This document shows positions 10,006 through 20,012 of a stretch of 64,000 nucleotides of DNA, one piece after another. Location: positions 434,001 to 498,000 of the forward strand of contig CAWGET010000001.1 in NCBI GenBank assembly GCA_963821715.1, read 5' to 3'. Source of the DNA: CAWGET01 sp963821715. Lineage in GTDB: Bacteria > Bacteroidota > Ignavibacteria > Ignavibacteriales > Melioribacteraceae. The notes beneath the pieces were generated by a model. The model was not told where the DNA came from, made no database searches, and worked only from the letters and a program-made list of their open reading frames with translations. Every line of letters begins with the position of its first letter. Within the stretch, counting starts at the first letter, position 1. The translations under genes were made by a program, and so were the position numbers.

Positions 10006-10631
10006 ATGTTAATTAAAATTGCAGGTTTTTCATATTCATTGCTAGGATGAAAAGGGAAACAAGAGTTTAAAACCGCAGGATGTAGACAGACTTGTTTCAA
10101 TGGTAAGAAATATTTCTCCCGAAATTAAAATTGGAATAAGCTCGGGTGACTGGATTGTACCGGATCTTGAAAAAAAGAAAAAGATACATTAAGCAATGGA
10201 AAAATATACCCGATTTTATATCGGTAAACATTATTGAAGATGATGCTGTCGAAATTTCCCAACTGCTGCTATCCAAAGGAATAAAAATAGAAGCAGGACT
10301 GAATGAAAAGAGTGCAGCTGAAAAATTTGTAGAAAGCGGTTTGATAAAGGATACATTCAGAATTTTAATCGAACCGGAACAGGAAGAATTAAACGCTGCT
10401 TTAAAAACAATAAATGAAATAGAAGAGATTTTGGATAAACATAAAATAGAAATTCCGAGATTGCTGCATGGATTCAATAAAACTGCGTGGGAAATTTTAA
10501 AAGTGGCGAAATTAAAAGGTTATGACAGCAGGATAGGGATGGAAGATACAATTTATCTTGAAAACGGAAAAAAAGCAGAAAGTAACTTGGAAATAATAAA
10601 CTATGCCCGGGAAATATTAAAATTACGATAA
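10006..10631 (+). pseudogene. DUF849 / beta-keto acid cleavage enzyme (BKACE) family, decayed
   Basis: Two frames together give a BKACE-like protein. The first reads SLKPQDVDRLVSMVRN and GISSGDWIVPDLEKKKK before stopping at 10189-10191. The second resumes with KRYIKQWKNIPDFISVNIIE and continues through EAGLNEKSAAEKFVESG, LLHGFNKTAWEIL and IGMEDTIYLENG to TAA at 10631. The break falls in an A-rich run near 10170-10185. The N-terminal part with the usual zinc-binding motif of the family is also largely missing, and a TGA closes the ATG-initiated frame after 14 codons. Known members cleave beta-keto acids with acetyl-CoA. No functional product is expected. Confidence 0.75.
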
Positions 10632-10650
10632 TATAATAATTAACTATGGA

Positions 10651-10800
10651 ATGAAAATTATTTCAGCTTCAAAACCAGAAAGTTTTCTTATGGAAAAAAA
10701 AGAAAAAAAATTTAAGTCTAAAGAAGAGGACAATTTATTTAGAACAATTGCTAATGATAAAGCTCAATCCAAGATTGACAAATACGGAATGAAATTTTAA
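10651..10800 (+). CDS. Small hypothetical protein
   Basis: A 49-codon frame from ATG 10651 to TAA at 10800 encodes a lysine-rich, hydrophilic peptide (MKIISASKPESFLMEKKEKK start). No ribosome binding site or known motif is evident. It sits between the decayed DUF849 gene and the convergent kinase gene and may be chance. Confidence 0.25.
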   Translation: MKIISASKPESFLMEKKEKKFKSKEEDNLFRTIANDKAQSKIDKYGMKF

Positions 10801-10823
10801 ATAATTACTGTTTTCAAAATTCA

Positions 10824-13052
10824 TTAATCATAAATATTTGTAATTAATTTACCTCTCAGATCTTCATATTTATTTTTGGCAATTGAGAATAATTCCTGAA
10901 TATTTTCGTCATCCATAACTGAATTGAAAAAAGTATCTTTCTTCATAAAAGTATAGCTTATAAAACCTTTTTCAACAGCTCTTTTCAATGCGCGGCGGCA
11001 GTCTTCTACTTTACCATATAACGCATAAAGTCGAGCGATTTCATATAAAATTTCACCATCTTCCGGTTCTGAATTTTCTCTTTTTAAATTATATTCAATC
11101 GCATTATCTAAATTCCCTTCAAGATATTCTTTGAAAGAAGATGCAAAATAGAACTCACCTATTTCATCTTTTATTTCCAAAACTTTTTCAAAGTATTCTT
11201 TTGCCAATTCTCTTCTGCCGCTTCTGTAAGCTATTTCGCCTAAGTAATTCAATGTCAAGGGACTTTTGATATCCAATTTAAATGATTCAAGGACTTCATC
11301 ATATTTTTCCTGAAACATATACGTTACAATAGCAGAACGGAATCTTGGATTATCCGGATCGATTGAAAAGGTTATTTCCAGTTCTTTTTCAGATTCATCC
11401 AGAAAACCTATATATCTATAATGGTAAGAAAGGGAAAAATGCAGCCACGGATCGTTCGGATTAATTTTGAGCGCTTCCAATAATAATGAATGCGCTTCTT
11501 CGTGTCTGCCAATATCCGTGTAAACCAAACCCAGACTTGCAAGTGCAGGAAGGAAATCTTTTTTTAGTGAAATCGCCTTGGTCAAAGCAGCTATTGTATT
11601 CTCAAGAGCTATAGATGTATTTTTTCCGACCTGCGCCATTTGATGATACCTGATACCAGCTTCGAGATAAGCCGGTGCAAATTCAGGATCCAGAGTCGTA
11701 GCATTATTCAACATTTCTATCGATATTTTATTTCCTTCAATTGTCATAGGATATGATAAAGCGCGTAGATAGATTTGATACGCTACCTGGTTTTTAGGTG
11801 TTTCGTGTTTCATCAATATACGTTCTTCATCGGAGAAACGGATTTTCAATTCCTCTACAACTTTTTGAGAAACTATATCTTGAAGTTTAAAAACATTTTC
11901 AAACTGAAGTTCTATTGGTTCTCTCCAGATCATTTTGCCGGAAGCAGATTCAATTAATTCCATATTTAATCTGATAGTATCCGATTGTTTTAGATAATTG
12001 CCTGTTAAAATATATTCCACGTTTAATTCTTTACCTGCTTCTTCAATATCAACAATTTCATTCTGATATTTACGAATTGCACTCGACGGGCGGATAAGAA
12101 TATTTTTGGAATACGCCAAAGCTCCAATTATCTGATCGGCCAGAGCAAATCCTAAAAAGTTAGTTTGAGGATCATCCAAAATATTGCAGAAGGGGAGAAT
12201 TGCTACTTTTTTAATATCAATAGTTTTAGAAACTGCAACTTTAGTATCTTTTAGCGATTTCAAATCAGTAACCACATCTTGCATATCGTTGTATCTTTCA
12301 TCAGGATCTTTCTCTAAAGCTTTTTTTACAATTTTCTGCAAGGATTTATTTTCAATTTCATCTATTAGAGGAGGGTCTTCATTTATTATTGAATAAATAA
12401 TCGCCTGGTCGTAATTTCCTTTGAATGGAAGTTCCCCGGTTAATAATTCATACAGAACTACACCGAAAGACCAAATATCCGTCCGATGATCAACCTCAAT
12501 TCCTTTTGTCTGCTCGGGTGACATATAAGAAATTGTTCCGACCGTAGTTCCCAGCTGCGTTACATTTGAACTTCCTGTAATCTTCGCCAAGCCGAAATCC
12601 ATTATTTTAACTTTTCCGTTTTCGGTCACCATTATATTTTGAGATTTAATATCCCGGTGCACAATTCCTTTTTTGTGAGCCGCTTCCAAAGCTTCTCCAA
12701 TTTGTATCGAATATTCTAATATCTTTTCTGCTGATGAGGAATCCTGGTCTGTTGTTTCTATCAACGATTTTAATTCTTTCCCTTCTACAAATTCCATTGC
12801 GAAGAATAATTCGTCGTCAAATTTATCTATAGAATATATTGTAGTAATATTGGGATGATTAAGAGATGCCGCAGCTTGAGCTTCAATTTCGAAACGCTGC
12901 TTTTCCGATTCACTGCGGGCAAACTGCCTCGGTAGAAATTTAATTGCTACTTTGCGTTTTAATTTGGAATCCTCCGCAAGATATACTATTCCCATTCCGC
13001 CTTCGCCGAGTTTTTCCAGAACCTTGTAATGCAAAATTGTTTTACCGATCAT
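10824..13052 (-). CDS. Serine/threonine protein kinase with TolB-like domain and TPR repeats
   Basis: The 742-residue protein starts with a full Hanks-type kinase domain (about residues 8-270). Visible motifs are a glycine loop GEGGMGIVYLA, lysine in VAIKFL, catalytic loop VHRDIKSQN, DFGLAK and SPEQ. A FlgO/TolB-like domain (VAILPFCNILDDP through GKMIWREPIELQ) occupies about residues 285-400, and TPR repeats fill the rest (for example ALASLGLVYTDIGRHEEAHS). No membrane helix is seen, so it is probably cytosolic. Kinases with this layout are common in Ignavibacteria and Acidobacteria; the signal and substrates are unknown. It is transcribed alone. Confidence 0.92.
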   Translation of the reverse strand: MIGKTILHYKVLEKLGEGGMGIVYLAEDSKLKRKVAIKFLPRQFARSESEKQRFEIEAQAAASLNHPNITTIYSIDKFDDELFFAMEFVEGKELKSLIETTDQDSSSAEKILEYSIQIGEALEAAHKKGIVHRDIKSQNIMVTENGKVKIMDFGLAKITGSSNVTQLGTTVGTISYMSPEQTKGIEVDHRTDIWSFGVVLYELLTGELPFKGNYDQAIIYSIINEDPPLIDEIENKSLQKIVKKALEKDPDERYNDMQDVVTDLKSLKDTKVAVSKTIDIKKVAILPFCNILDDPQTNFLGFALADQIIGALAYSKNILIRPSSAIRKYQNEIVDIEEAGKELNVEYILTGNYLKQSDTIRLNMELIESASGKMIWREPIELQFENVFKLQDIVSQKVVEELKIRFSDEERILMKHETPKNQVAYQIYLRALSYPMTIEGNKISIEMLNNATTLDPEFAPAYLEAGIRYHQMAQVGKNTSIALENTIAALTKAISLKKDFLPALASLGLVYTDIGRHEEAHSLLLEALKINPNDPWLHFSLSYHYRYIGFLDESEKELEITFSIDPDNPRFRSAIVTYMFQEKYDEVLESFKLDIKSPLTLNYLGEIAYRSGRRELAKEYFEKVLEIKDEIGEFYFASSFKEYLEGNLDNAIEYNLKRENSEPEDGEILYEIARLYALYGKVEDCRRALKRAVEKGFISYTFMKKDTFFNSVMDDENIQELFSIAKNKYEDLRGKLITNIYD

Positions 13053-13227
13053 AAATAATATTTTGATTAAAATAAACGAAAAGCGATATCTCTCCGCCGG
13101 AAAATTAACAATTAAGATGAGAAAGAGAATAGTAAATGTAGAGTAAAAATTATAATACGAAATAAAGAATAAAAAATAAATGATATAATATCTTAATTTT
13201 TCGATATTAAATTATTAAAAGTACTGC

Positions 13228-13413
13228 TTGATATTTCATTTCAGTTTACTCCACGGTTTTACAGAAGTCGCTGTATTATTTCACGGAAGATCTGAACCTG
13301 GTAAAAACTATAGGGTAACATTTAATGCCAGTAATTTAGCGAGTGGTGTGTATATTTATAAGCTTCAAAGTGGAAATAATATTTCAATTAAAAAAATGAT
13401 GTTGCTGAAATAA
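13228..13413 (+). pseudogene. Orphan T9SS type A sorting-tail remnant
   Basis: The last 35 residues read RVTFNASNLASGVYIYKLQS and end IKKMMLLK, the terminal strand pattern of type A T9SS C-terminal domains. Nothing of a cargo protein precedes it: the frame begins only about 25 codons upstream, at a TTG, with no signal peptide. This is the 3' stub of a deleted secreted-protein gene. Confidence 0.75.
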
Positions 13414-13427
13414 TCCACAAAGTATTT

Positions 13428-13456
13428 TTAGGGGCGTGAAATAATTAACGCCCTAA
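13428..13456. terminator. Imperfect stem-loop after the T9SS remnant
   Basis: TTAGGGGCGT (13428-13437) pairs with ACGCCCTAA (13448-13456) with one bulged G. A weak TAAAATC tail follows on the plus strand. It may have terminated the lost gene, or lie in the convergent gap beyond the FG-GAP gene. Confidence 0.4.
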
Positions 13457-13660
13457 TAAAATCTATCCGAAGTAACAATACTTCAATAATATATCGTGGG
13501 ATCTACAAAGGATAGATTCAATGTTTTAGATTAGTTTAGGGTTACTTATTGAAAAGATTAGTATTGAAAGCAAAGACATAATAGCTATTCCAAGATGTAC
13601 AAGGATAAACTCAGATTAGTAATCTGTCGTTTCCAATTTAACTTACGATTGCTTACCTAA

Positions 13661-16189
13661 TTATTTTATCAGCATCATCTTCTTTGTTTCATTGAAAGAT
13701 CCTGCTTCCATTCGGTAAAAATATATTCCTGAAGGTAAGTAATTGGATCTAAAATCAATTTCGTAAATGCCTTTCACTTTTACTTGATTTACTAAAGTTT
13801 CAATTTCTCTTCCCAGAATATCATATACTTTAATTTTAATTAAGGATTTATCCAGAACAGAATATTTTATTTTTGTAACAGGGTTGAAAGGATTTGGATA
13901 ATTTTGATGAAGTGTAAAATTTTTTAAATCTGTAGATTCATTTTCAGAGTATATTCCTGTTCCTGTTTCCCCGATCAACAACAGTAGATCATCTCTGCCG
14001 TTTTGCTGATCTGAGGCTATGATGTCCAGGATTCCATCATCATTCATATCTGCAGCGTCTATACCACGAGTTCGAATTCTGTTTGTATTTAAAACTTTCA
14101 CGGTAGAAGAATTTCCATCATTAACCAGTAAACGCAGGGGATAATTTCCAAAACCATTTCCGAATATTAAATCAGGATCATTGTCTGAGTCAATATCAGC
14201 AATAGTAATAACGTTTGTCCTTTCATTATCTTCAAAAAAGGTAGAATCAGTAAAATTACCCTGTCCATCATTTAGAAATAGAGCGAGATCTCTTATAGAT
14301 TGTCCAGCTGCCGAGCCTTTATCGAATGCAGCAAAAATATCCCGATCTTGATCGCCGTCCCAGTCTACAGATTCCAGCGCCATACTTGCCTGACCTTTTG
14401 CTAAAATAGTCTTTTCAAAATTCCCATCTCCTTCATTAAGATAAACAATTAAAGTGTTACTAGTGTCTGAAGATGATACGGCTAAATCCATAATGCCGTC
14501 ATTATTAAAATCATCCGAAATAACTTTTTGAGGATTATAAATTAGAGGGTCCAAAACTTCACGAGAAAAATTACCAGTTCCATCATTAGTATATAAATAT
14601 AAAATACTGTCTCCTGTAGAACATATAACCAAATCAATATTGTTATCTGAATTTAAATCCGTTAGTGCCGCTCCGGTAGGATAACCTACACTGTCCAGCA
14701 CAGTTTTGGTCCAATCCCGATTTGATCTTTCGTACCAGGTTATCTTTCCATCATTCTGCCCTGTGGCAATAAAATCAAAATTATTATCATTATTTACATC
14801 ACCCATCGCAAGATCACCGGGGAAAAGAATTTCATCTTCTATCCGTGACTCAATGAACTGACTATTACCAACATTTTGATACCAGACAATTTCATTTTCG
14901 CTGATTGCCGAATTGGTGTTTTCTCCTCCCGCCGTCGCTAAAATATCAAGGTCACCATCTCTGTCAATGTCTGCAGCTTTAGTTAGAGATATTCCGGAAA
15001 TTTCGTGATATAAATAATGTCTGTATAGTTTCCCGTCCATATTTTCAAACCAAGAAATATCACCGTCTACATTGCCGTTCTCAGGAAATACCAAATCAGG
15101 ATCATTATCTCCATCAAGATCTCTTACAGACATTTGTCCAGAGCCGCGGTTGTCCCAGTTCTTTTCTATAAATTCTGATCTAAAGAACAATGTACTGTCC
15201 TGGTATAAAATTCTTACGTAATCATCGCCGGTATTTTGCCTGATAATATCTTTTAAACCGTTTCCATCAAAATCTGCTGCAACGATATCTCCACCAAGAT
15301 CAACATTATCGATATCAATTAGAGACGGACTAAAACCGGAAGAACCGTCTAAAAAATATAACCCGCCGAATCCGACACCGCTGAATGTAACTATATCCTT
15401 AACTCCATCATTGTTAATATCATCTATGATTATTCCTTTGTCTGCAGATGAATAATTGCCATTTGTGGTGTATAAATTTTTAGTTGAATCGAACAATCCG
15501 CTGCCGTTGTTATAAAATAATTTGAATCCGTAGGAGCTGGAACCCGCCATAACAATATCTATATCATTATCTTCATCAATGTCCGAGACTTCGATTAAAT
15601 CAATTCCCGATACATCCTCTGCCAAAACCATAGGACTAAAATTTAATGAACCATCATTCAGAAAAACATTTACTGTATCTTGCCAAAATCCAACAGCAAC
15701 AATATCGGTATTGCCGTCATTATTAAAATCGGCGGTTGCTGTTTGATCTAGACTTACATTTTCGACAATAATCTGACTTGAAAAACTTCCATCTGATTGT
15801 TTTGTAAAAAGTAAAAGCCTTCCTTCATTTGATTGTATTCCTTTGTCGGTAACAATGTAATCGATATCACCGTCATTATCGAAATCTTCCGCATCAACAT
15901 CGACAGGATAAATAAGTTCTTCAAATAAAGTTGTTTTTGGAAATAAAGCCGTGCCGTCATTTTCAAGTAAAATAACGGAAGAAGGAGAGTCATCATTGAG
16001 TCCGGAGCGCCTTGTCACAATGATATCGAGATCTCCGTCATTGTCATAATCCTGGAGTATAGAAGCAGTAGCATACATTGCGCCATTATTTACGAGCTGT
16101 GTTTGAAATGTCTGTCCATTAGAAATCTCAGCAGAATAAACAAACAGCAGCAAAATGCAGCATAAGTAAAATCTTATGAAGGTTTTCAT
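13661..16189 (-). CDS. FG-GAP/VCBS repeat surface protein with T9SS type A sorting domain
   Basis: The 842-residue protein has an N-terminal signal peptide (about 25 residues, ending before QTFQTQ). It then carries more than ten FG-GAP/VCBS repeats with calcium-type loops such as DYDNDGDLDIIVT, DFNNDGNTDIVAVG and DIDRDGDLDILATAG, forming one or two beta-propellers. The tail has QNYPNPFNPVTKIKYSV, DILGREIETL and a basic KKMMLIK end, a type A T9SS signal, so it is exported across the outer membrane and surface-attached or released. Function is probably adhesion or ligand binding; no catalytic domain was seen. It points away from the alginate locus across an 886-bp gap. Confidence 0.9.
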   Translation of the reverse strand: MKTFIRFYLCCILLLFVYSAEISNGQTFQTQLVNNGAMYATASILQDYDNDGDLDIIVTRRSGLNDDSPSSVILLENDGTALFPKTTLFEELIYPVDVDAEDFDNDGDIDYIVTDKGIQSNEGRLLLFTKQSDGSFSSQIIVENVSLDQTATADFNNDGNTDIVAVGFWQDTVNVFLNDGSLNFSPMVLAEDVSGIDLIEVSDIDEDNDIDIVMAGSSSYGFKLFYNNGSGLFDSTKNLYTTNGNYSSADKGIIIDDINNDGVKDIVTFSGVGFGGLYFLDGSSGFSPSLIDIDNVDLGGDIVAADFDGNGLKDIIRQNTGDDYVRILYQDSTLFFRSEFIEKNWDNRGSGQMSVRDLDGDNDPDLVFPENGNVDGDISWFENMDGKLYRHYLYHEISGISLTKAADIDRDGDLDILATAGGENTNSAISENEIVWYQNVGNSQFIESRIEDEILFPGDLAMGDVNNDNNFDFIATGQNDGKITWYERSNRDWTKTVLDSVGYPTGAALTDLNSDNNIDLVICSTGDSILYLYTNDGTGNFSREVLDPLIYNPQKVISDDFNNDGIMDLAVSSSDTSNTLIVYLNEGDGNFEKTILAKGQASMALESVDWDGDQDRDIFAAFDKGSAAGQSIRDLALFLNDGQGNFTDSTFFEDNERTNVITIADIDSDNDPDLIFGNGFGNYPLRLLVNDGNSSTVKVLNTNRIRTRGIDAADMNDDGILDIIASDQQNGRDDLLLLIGETGTGIYSENESTDLKNFTLHQNYPNPFNPVTKIKYSVLDKSLIKIKVYDILGREIETLVNQVKVKGIYEIDFRSNYLPSGIYFYRMEAGSFNETKKMMLIK

Positions 16190-16813
16190 AAACTCCTCAT
16201 TTGTTAAATATGTAGGTTTCTAATCTGATTTCGACAGGGAGGAGTGGTTTGGGATTTGATGATTCTGCCGCTCTGTAGATAAATTTAAGTTACTGAACCA
16301 TAATTTTAAAAACAATAAAAATATTAGGATAAATTGTCTGATATAAAAAGCCAAACATTGATCCTAATATTTCTTAACAAACTGATAATTTGGCTATAAC
16401 TATTGAATTTTATATAATTCAAATAAAAAAAATCGATACGAGCAGGAAAATATTAATATCATATTCGCCGTATTACTTGAAAGGTAATACGAATTCCGAG
16501 CAAGTAAGCAGAATGTTAAAGAGGCATAAATACTTTTTTGAAAGATTAGTGTACCGGTTATAGAATTCCTCATGGAAAAATAAATTGAGGGAATGATTGA
16601 TCATCTTACTAAATTAAAAGCAGAAATATCTAAACTCATAGGAGAAAGAAAAGCCGGATTTATAAAAAAGTTTTCCTTAAAAATTTTTATCCAGATTAGG
16701 ATAAATATGGATAGCAATAGCGCCTCCACAGATTATATATGTCTTTTTCTTTCCGGATAAACATACAAATATCAATTTTAAGAACTCACCCCAAAATTTT
16801 TTTTAAAAATACC

Positions 16814-16842
16814 TTGACAGGATATGACATAATATGTATGTT
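16814..16842 (+). promoter_or_regulatory. Putative sigma-70 type promoter of the alginate locus
   Basis: A perfect TTGACA (16814-16819) is followed after 17 bp by TATGTT (16837-16842). It points toward the TonB receptor gene 234 bp downstream and is the only good -35 element in the intergenic region. The overlapping operator supports it. Confidence 0.5.
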
Positions 16843-16851
16843 GTCATACAA
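16841..16851. promoter_or_regulatory. Putative GntR/FadR-family operator
   Basis: TTGTCATACAA is an inverted repeat (TTGT-CAT-ACAA) fitting the FadR-subfamily consensus TNGTNNNACNA. It overlaps the end of the -10 box, a typical repressor position. A further TATGACA at 16823-16829 forms a longer inverted repeat with TGTCATA at 16842-16848. The FadR-type regulator encoded at 41701 is the obvious candidate to bind it. Confidence 0.55.
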
Positions 16852-17075
16852 GTTAATAAAATGTTAAATTTTGCAGAAAATGTAGTCAATGATCAAAACA
16901 AGACTAATAATTCTAAAGAAGATATTTTCATACAAAGGTAATCATATCCTATGAAAATACTCCAAATTCATATCACCCCGCATTTCATCTACAAACCGAA
17001 GTTTATTCAAACAATTAAAATAAAACACCAATACAAATTAAAATCCCCGAAAATATTTTTAAGGGAGGAGATTTA

Positions 17076-19973
17076 ATGTTTAAACGGACAAAGATAATTT
17101 TCAAAATGATTTTTGCGTTTTTAGTTGGGGGTTCTCAATTATTCTTTGCCGGCGAAACGGGAAAAATAGCCGGTATAATAATTGACCAGTCGACGGGCGA
17201 GCCGCTAATTGCTGCCAACGTGATGATTGTTTCTCAGTGGGTAAACGATGAGTCTCAGCCGATTGAGAATTTGATGGGAGCATCGACCGATGGAGATGGA
17301 GAATATTTCATTTTGAATATTCCACCCGGCGATTATAGTGTAAAAGCTTCTTACATCGGCTTTAAACCCGAAATTATGACGCACGTGCGAGTAGACGTGG
17401 ATAAAACTACGACCGTTGATTTTAAAATAAGTCCCGAAGCGTTTGAGACCGACGAAGTTACTATCACCGCTTTTTCGCCTAAAACAGTTGAACCCGATGT
17501 AACCGCAACCAAACAATCTTATCATATAAAAGATCTGGAATCAATAGCCGGAGTTGCAAATATTGAAGATGTGCTCGCGCTTCAGGCTGACGTTGTTGAT
17601 GATCATTTTAGAGGCGGAAGGGTTGGAGAAGCGCTTTATTTAATAGGCGGCGGAACGATAGTAAACCCGCTAAGCAACCGGAAGGCTTTCAATCCAATAG
17701 TTACGGGGCTTCAGCAGGTTGAGGTTTATACAAGCGGATTTTCTGCTGAATATGGAAACGCTCAATCGGGTGTTGTTAATATGGTTGCAAAAGAAGGTGG
17801 AAATCAGTGGGAAACTCAATTAGAAATTGCCGCCATACCGCCTTACTACAAAACCTGGAACGGAAGCCCATATTCCGAAGATAATCTTTTATTTTATGAG
17901 ATTTTAAAAAATACGGAAGCCTGGTTAGAAGAAAACCCGACGCAGCCTGGACGTTCGCTTTTTGACGCCGGTTATGGTTTTGGACCTCTTTATCTTCCAC
18001 CGAGAAACACCTGGCCTCCGGATCCGTTAACTCTTAAAGATTCTCTTCATATTGCCCGGCTAGGGCAGGCGCTCTGGCTTCAGTCAATACGTGATGTTGG
18101 TATGGAGTATGACAATACTGTTGATTATCGTTTCGATTTCTCTGTTGGCGGTCCGATTTCCAATGATCTAAAAGTGTTTATTTCCGGAAGACAGAATATT
18201 GAAAATCCGGTTGTTCCAACCGCAGCTGACGATACCGAAAGACAGATAATGAGCAACCTGACTTATCAAGCGGGAAACGACGATAAATTTACTTTGAGAT
18301 TTGTTTACGATTACCAATTCGAAAATCTGTTTAACAGCAATTGGGAACGCTGGCTTTTCGATAGGACCTTCAGCGTAAGTAAATATATACAAAACTCAAA
18401 GCAATATGGATTAAGCTGGAACCATATTTTCACTAACGCCACTTTCATGAATGTTCATCTTAATGTTCTCGACGTTTTATCGCGCGAAAGAATTGAACTT
18501 TTACGCGATGATCAATTTCTTGAGTTTTATTCTAATCAAACGAATTGGGTAGATTATACTGGACCTTCCTATCATCGCGTTGGAAGATTGACCGACGACC
18601 GCGGCGACGAAAGAATTTTTACTTATGATTTTAATGGTAACTTAACCACCCAGATAAATAAAAATAATCTTGTCAAAGCCGGACTTCAATTTTCTTATTA
18701 CGATGTTGACGTAGATCAGGATATGAACGTAACTAATGAAGGTTCATATAGAAGAGTTGATTTTACTGCGTATCCATATGAAGGAGGAATATACCTCCAG
18801 GATAAAATGGAGTTCCAGGGTTTTATTGCCAATATAGGATTAAGATATGATTTTTATGATTTCAATCTTAATTATTATTCAGACATTTTTTCTCCTTTGA
18901 GAAATCCGGATTATGACGAAACTTTACCCTACCTCGAAAGAGGGCAGTATTATGATAGAGATGCTGCTAAAAAAGAAAAGACGAAAATTTATTCAAGAAT
19001 TCAACCGAGAATAGGATTGTCATTTCCTCTGTCTGAAACTTCAGTCTTTCATCTGAACTATGGAACCTTTACGCAGCGTCCTTCTTTCGATCAGATTTTT
19101 TACAGTCAGGTTACAATGTTTAATGAGATTGAGATTTTGGGTAATCCAAGATTGAAACCTGAAAACACAAAAGCTTATGACGTTGGTTTGGTTCAGGCGC
19201 TGCCTTTTGGGATCAAGGTGGACGTTTCGGCTTATTACAAAGATGTAACCAACTTGATAGAATCTGCATATTACTATGACGAACAGCAGTCGGTTTACAG
19301 AACTTACATTAACAGAGATTACGCCGATATAAAAGGATTTCATTTCAGCGTTGAGAAGAACACGGGACCACTACGCGGCTATGTCCGGTACAATTACGAA
19401 TCTGCAACGGGAAAGAGCAGCAACGCGCTCGACGCGCCGGTTACATACTTTGAAAACCCAGCCGAAGGTCAGGAATTTGTTGATCTCCCGGATCCCGAAG
19501 ACGTATATTTGAATTACGATAGAACTCATAAAGCGGTATTTAATATAAGATATCTGACGCCAAAGCAGAGCGGATTTAAGATCGGCAATTTTTATCCTTT
19601 CGGAAATTTCAGCGTCAGCGCAACTTTCAGAGTTTATTCGGGCCGTCCATTCACTTTTGACGAAACCGGTCAAGGATTAAAGTTCAATCAAAGAACGCCG
19701 ACCGAAAAGAACCTTCGTCTCAGGGTAGAAAAAAGATTCGCAATCGGACAATCTACTTTCTCTGTTTATGGCGAAGGGTTTAATTTGCTTGAGCAAAAAG
19801 TCTATCACTATTCCAGAACTTTTGACGACGAAAGGAATACCGCAAGGTGGATGAACGATAATGAAAATATTTTAGTCTACGACGAATACGCTCCTTACGT
19901 AACAAGACAGGATGTATATCTGATTGACAATCTGCCAAGACACTTCAGGGTTGGCATTAAATTTAATTTTTAA
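17076..19973 (+). CDS. TonB-dependent (SusC-like) outer-membrane receptor
   Basis: After a signal peptide the 965-residue protein has a carboxypeptidase-D-like domain (about residues 28-115; GKIAGIIIDQSTGEPLIAAN). Next comes a plug region (EDVLALQADVV, then VEVYTSGFSAEYGNAQSGVV), then a large beta-barrel ending in an aromatic-containing strand FRVGIKFNF, as in TonB-dependent receptors. It presumably imports oligo-uronates over the outer membrane with TonB energy. A strong ribosome binding site (GGGAGGAG) precedes the ATG. It opens the locus behind the GntR-type operator. No SusD gene follows; the next genes encode a T9SS protein and two barrel proteins instead. Substrate is inferred from context only. 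Confidence 0.9.
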   Translation: MFKRTKIIFKMIFAFLVGGSQLFFAGETGKIAGIIIDQSTGEPLIAANVMIVSQWVNDESQPIENLMGASTDGDGEYFILNIPPGDYSVKASYIGFKPEIMTHVRVDVDKTTTVDFKISPEAFETDEVTITAFSPKTVEPDVTATKQSYHIKDLESIAGVANIEDVLALQADVVDDHFRGGRVGEALYLIGGGTIVNPLSNRKAFNPIVTGLQQVEVYTSGFSAEYGNAQSGVVNMVAKEGGNQWETQLEIAAIPPYYKTWNGSPYSEDNLLFYEILKNTEAWLEENPTQPGRSLFDAGYGFGPLYLPPRNTWPPDPLTLKDSLHIARLGQALWLQSIRDVGMEYDNTVDYRFDFSVGGPISNDLKVFISGRQNIENPVVPTAADDTERQIMSNLTYQAGNDDKFTLRFVYDYQFENLFNSNWERWLFDRTFSVSKYIQNSKQYGLSWNHIFTNATFMNVHLNVLDVLSRERIELLRDDQFLEFYSNQTNWVDYTGPSYHRVGRLTDDRGDERIFTYDFNGNLTTQINKNNLVKAGLQFSYYDVDVDQDMNVTNEGSYRRVDFTAYPYEGGIYLQDKMEFQGFIANIGLRYDFYDFNLNYYSDIFSPLRNPDYDETLPYLERGQYYDRDAAKKEKTKIYSRIQPRIGLSFPLSETSVFHLNYGTFTQRPSFDQIFYSQVTMFNEIEILGNPRLKPENTKAYDVGLVQALPFGIKVDVSAYYKDVTNLIESAYYYDEQQSVYRTYINRDYADIKGFHFSVEKNTGPLRGYVRYNYESATGKSSNALDAPVTYFENPAEGQEFVDLPDPEDVYLNYDRTHKAVFNIRYLTPKQSGFKIGNFYPFGNFSVSATFRVYSGRPFTFDETGQGLKFNQRTPTEKNLRLRVEKRFAIGQSTFSVYGEGFNLLEQKVYHYSRTFDDERNTARWMNDNENILVYDEYAPYVTRQDVYLIDNLPRHFRVGIKFNF

Positions 19974-20012
19974 ATGGATAAAATTGAAAAAAGAGTTATC
20001 CGGAGAATTTTT

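Larger units (their letters stand above)
16190..17075. other. Large divergent intergenic region with the alginate-locus promoter
   Basis: This 886-bp gap separates the divergent FG-GAP gene and the TonB receptor gene. It contains a promoter/operator pair (16814-16851, listed separately), followed by a long leader of about 220 bp before the receptor ATG. Two short open frames (16593-16760, 55 codons; 16861-16941, 26 codons) are not convincing. A long leader could host RNA-level control, but no riboswitch fold was recognised. Confidence 0.5.

Noticed and set aside
13661..16189. Repeats considered as a CRISPR or tandem DNA repeat
   Set aside because: The repetition is at protein level (FG-GAP motifs) with variable DNA; no spacer-repeat structure is present.
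16593..16760. 55-codon frame in the divergent intergenic region, after TTGAGGG
   Set aside because: No motif or family was recognised and the AT-rich context makes chance likely.
16861..16941. 26-codon frame in the leader between promoter and TonB receptor gene, considered as a leader peptide
   Set aside because: No ribosome binding site, no attenuator hairpin pair and no telling codon run.
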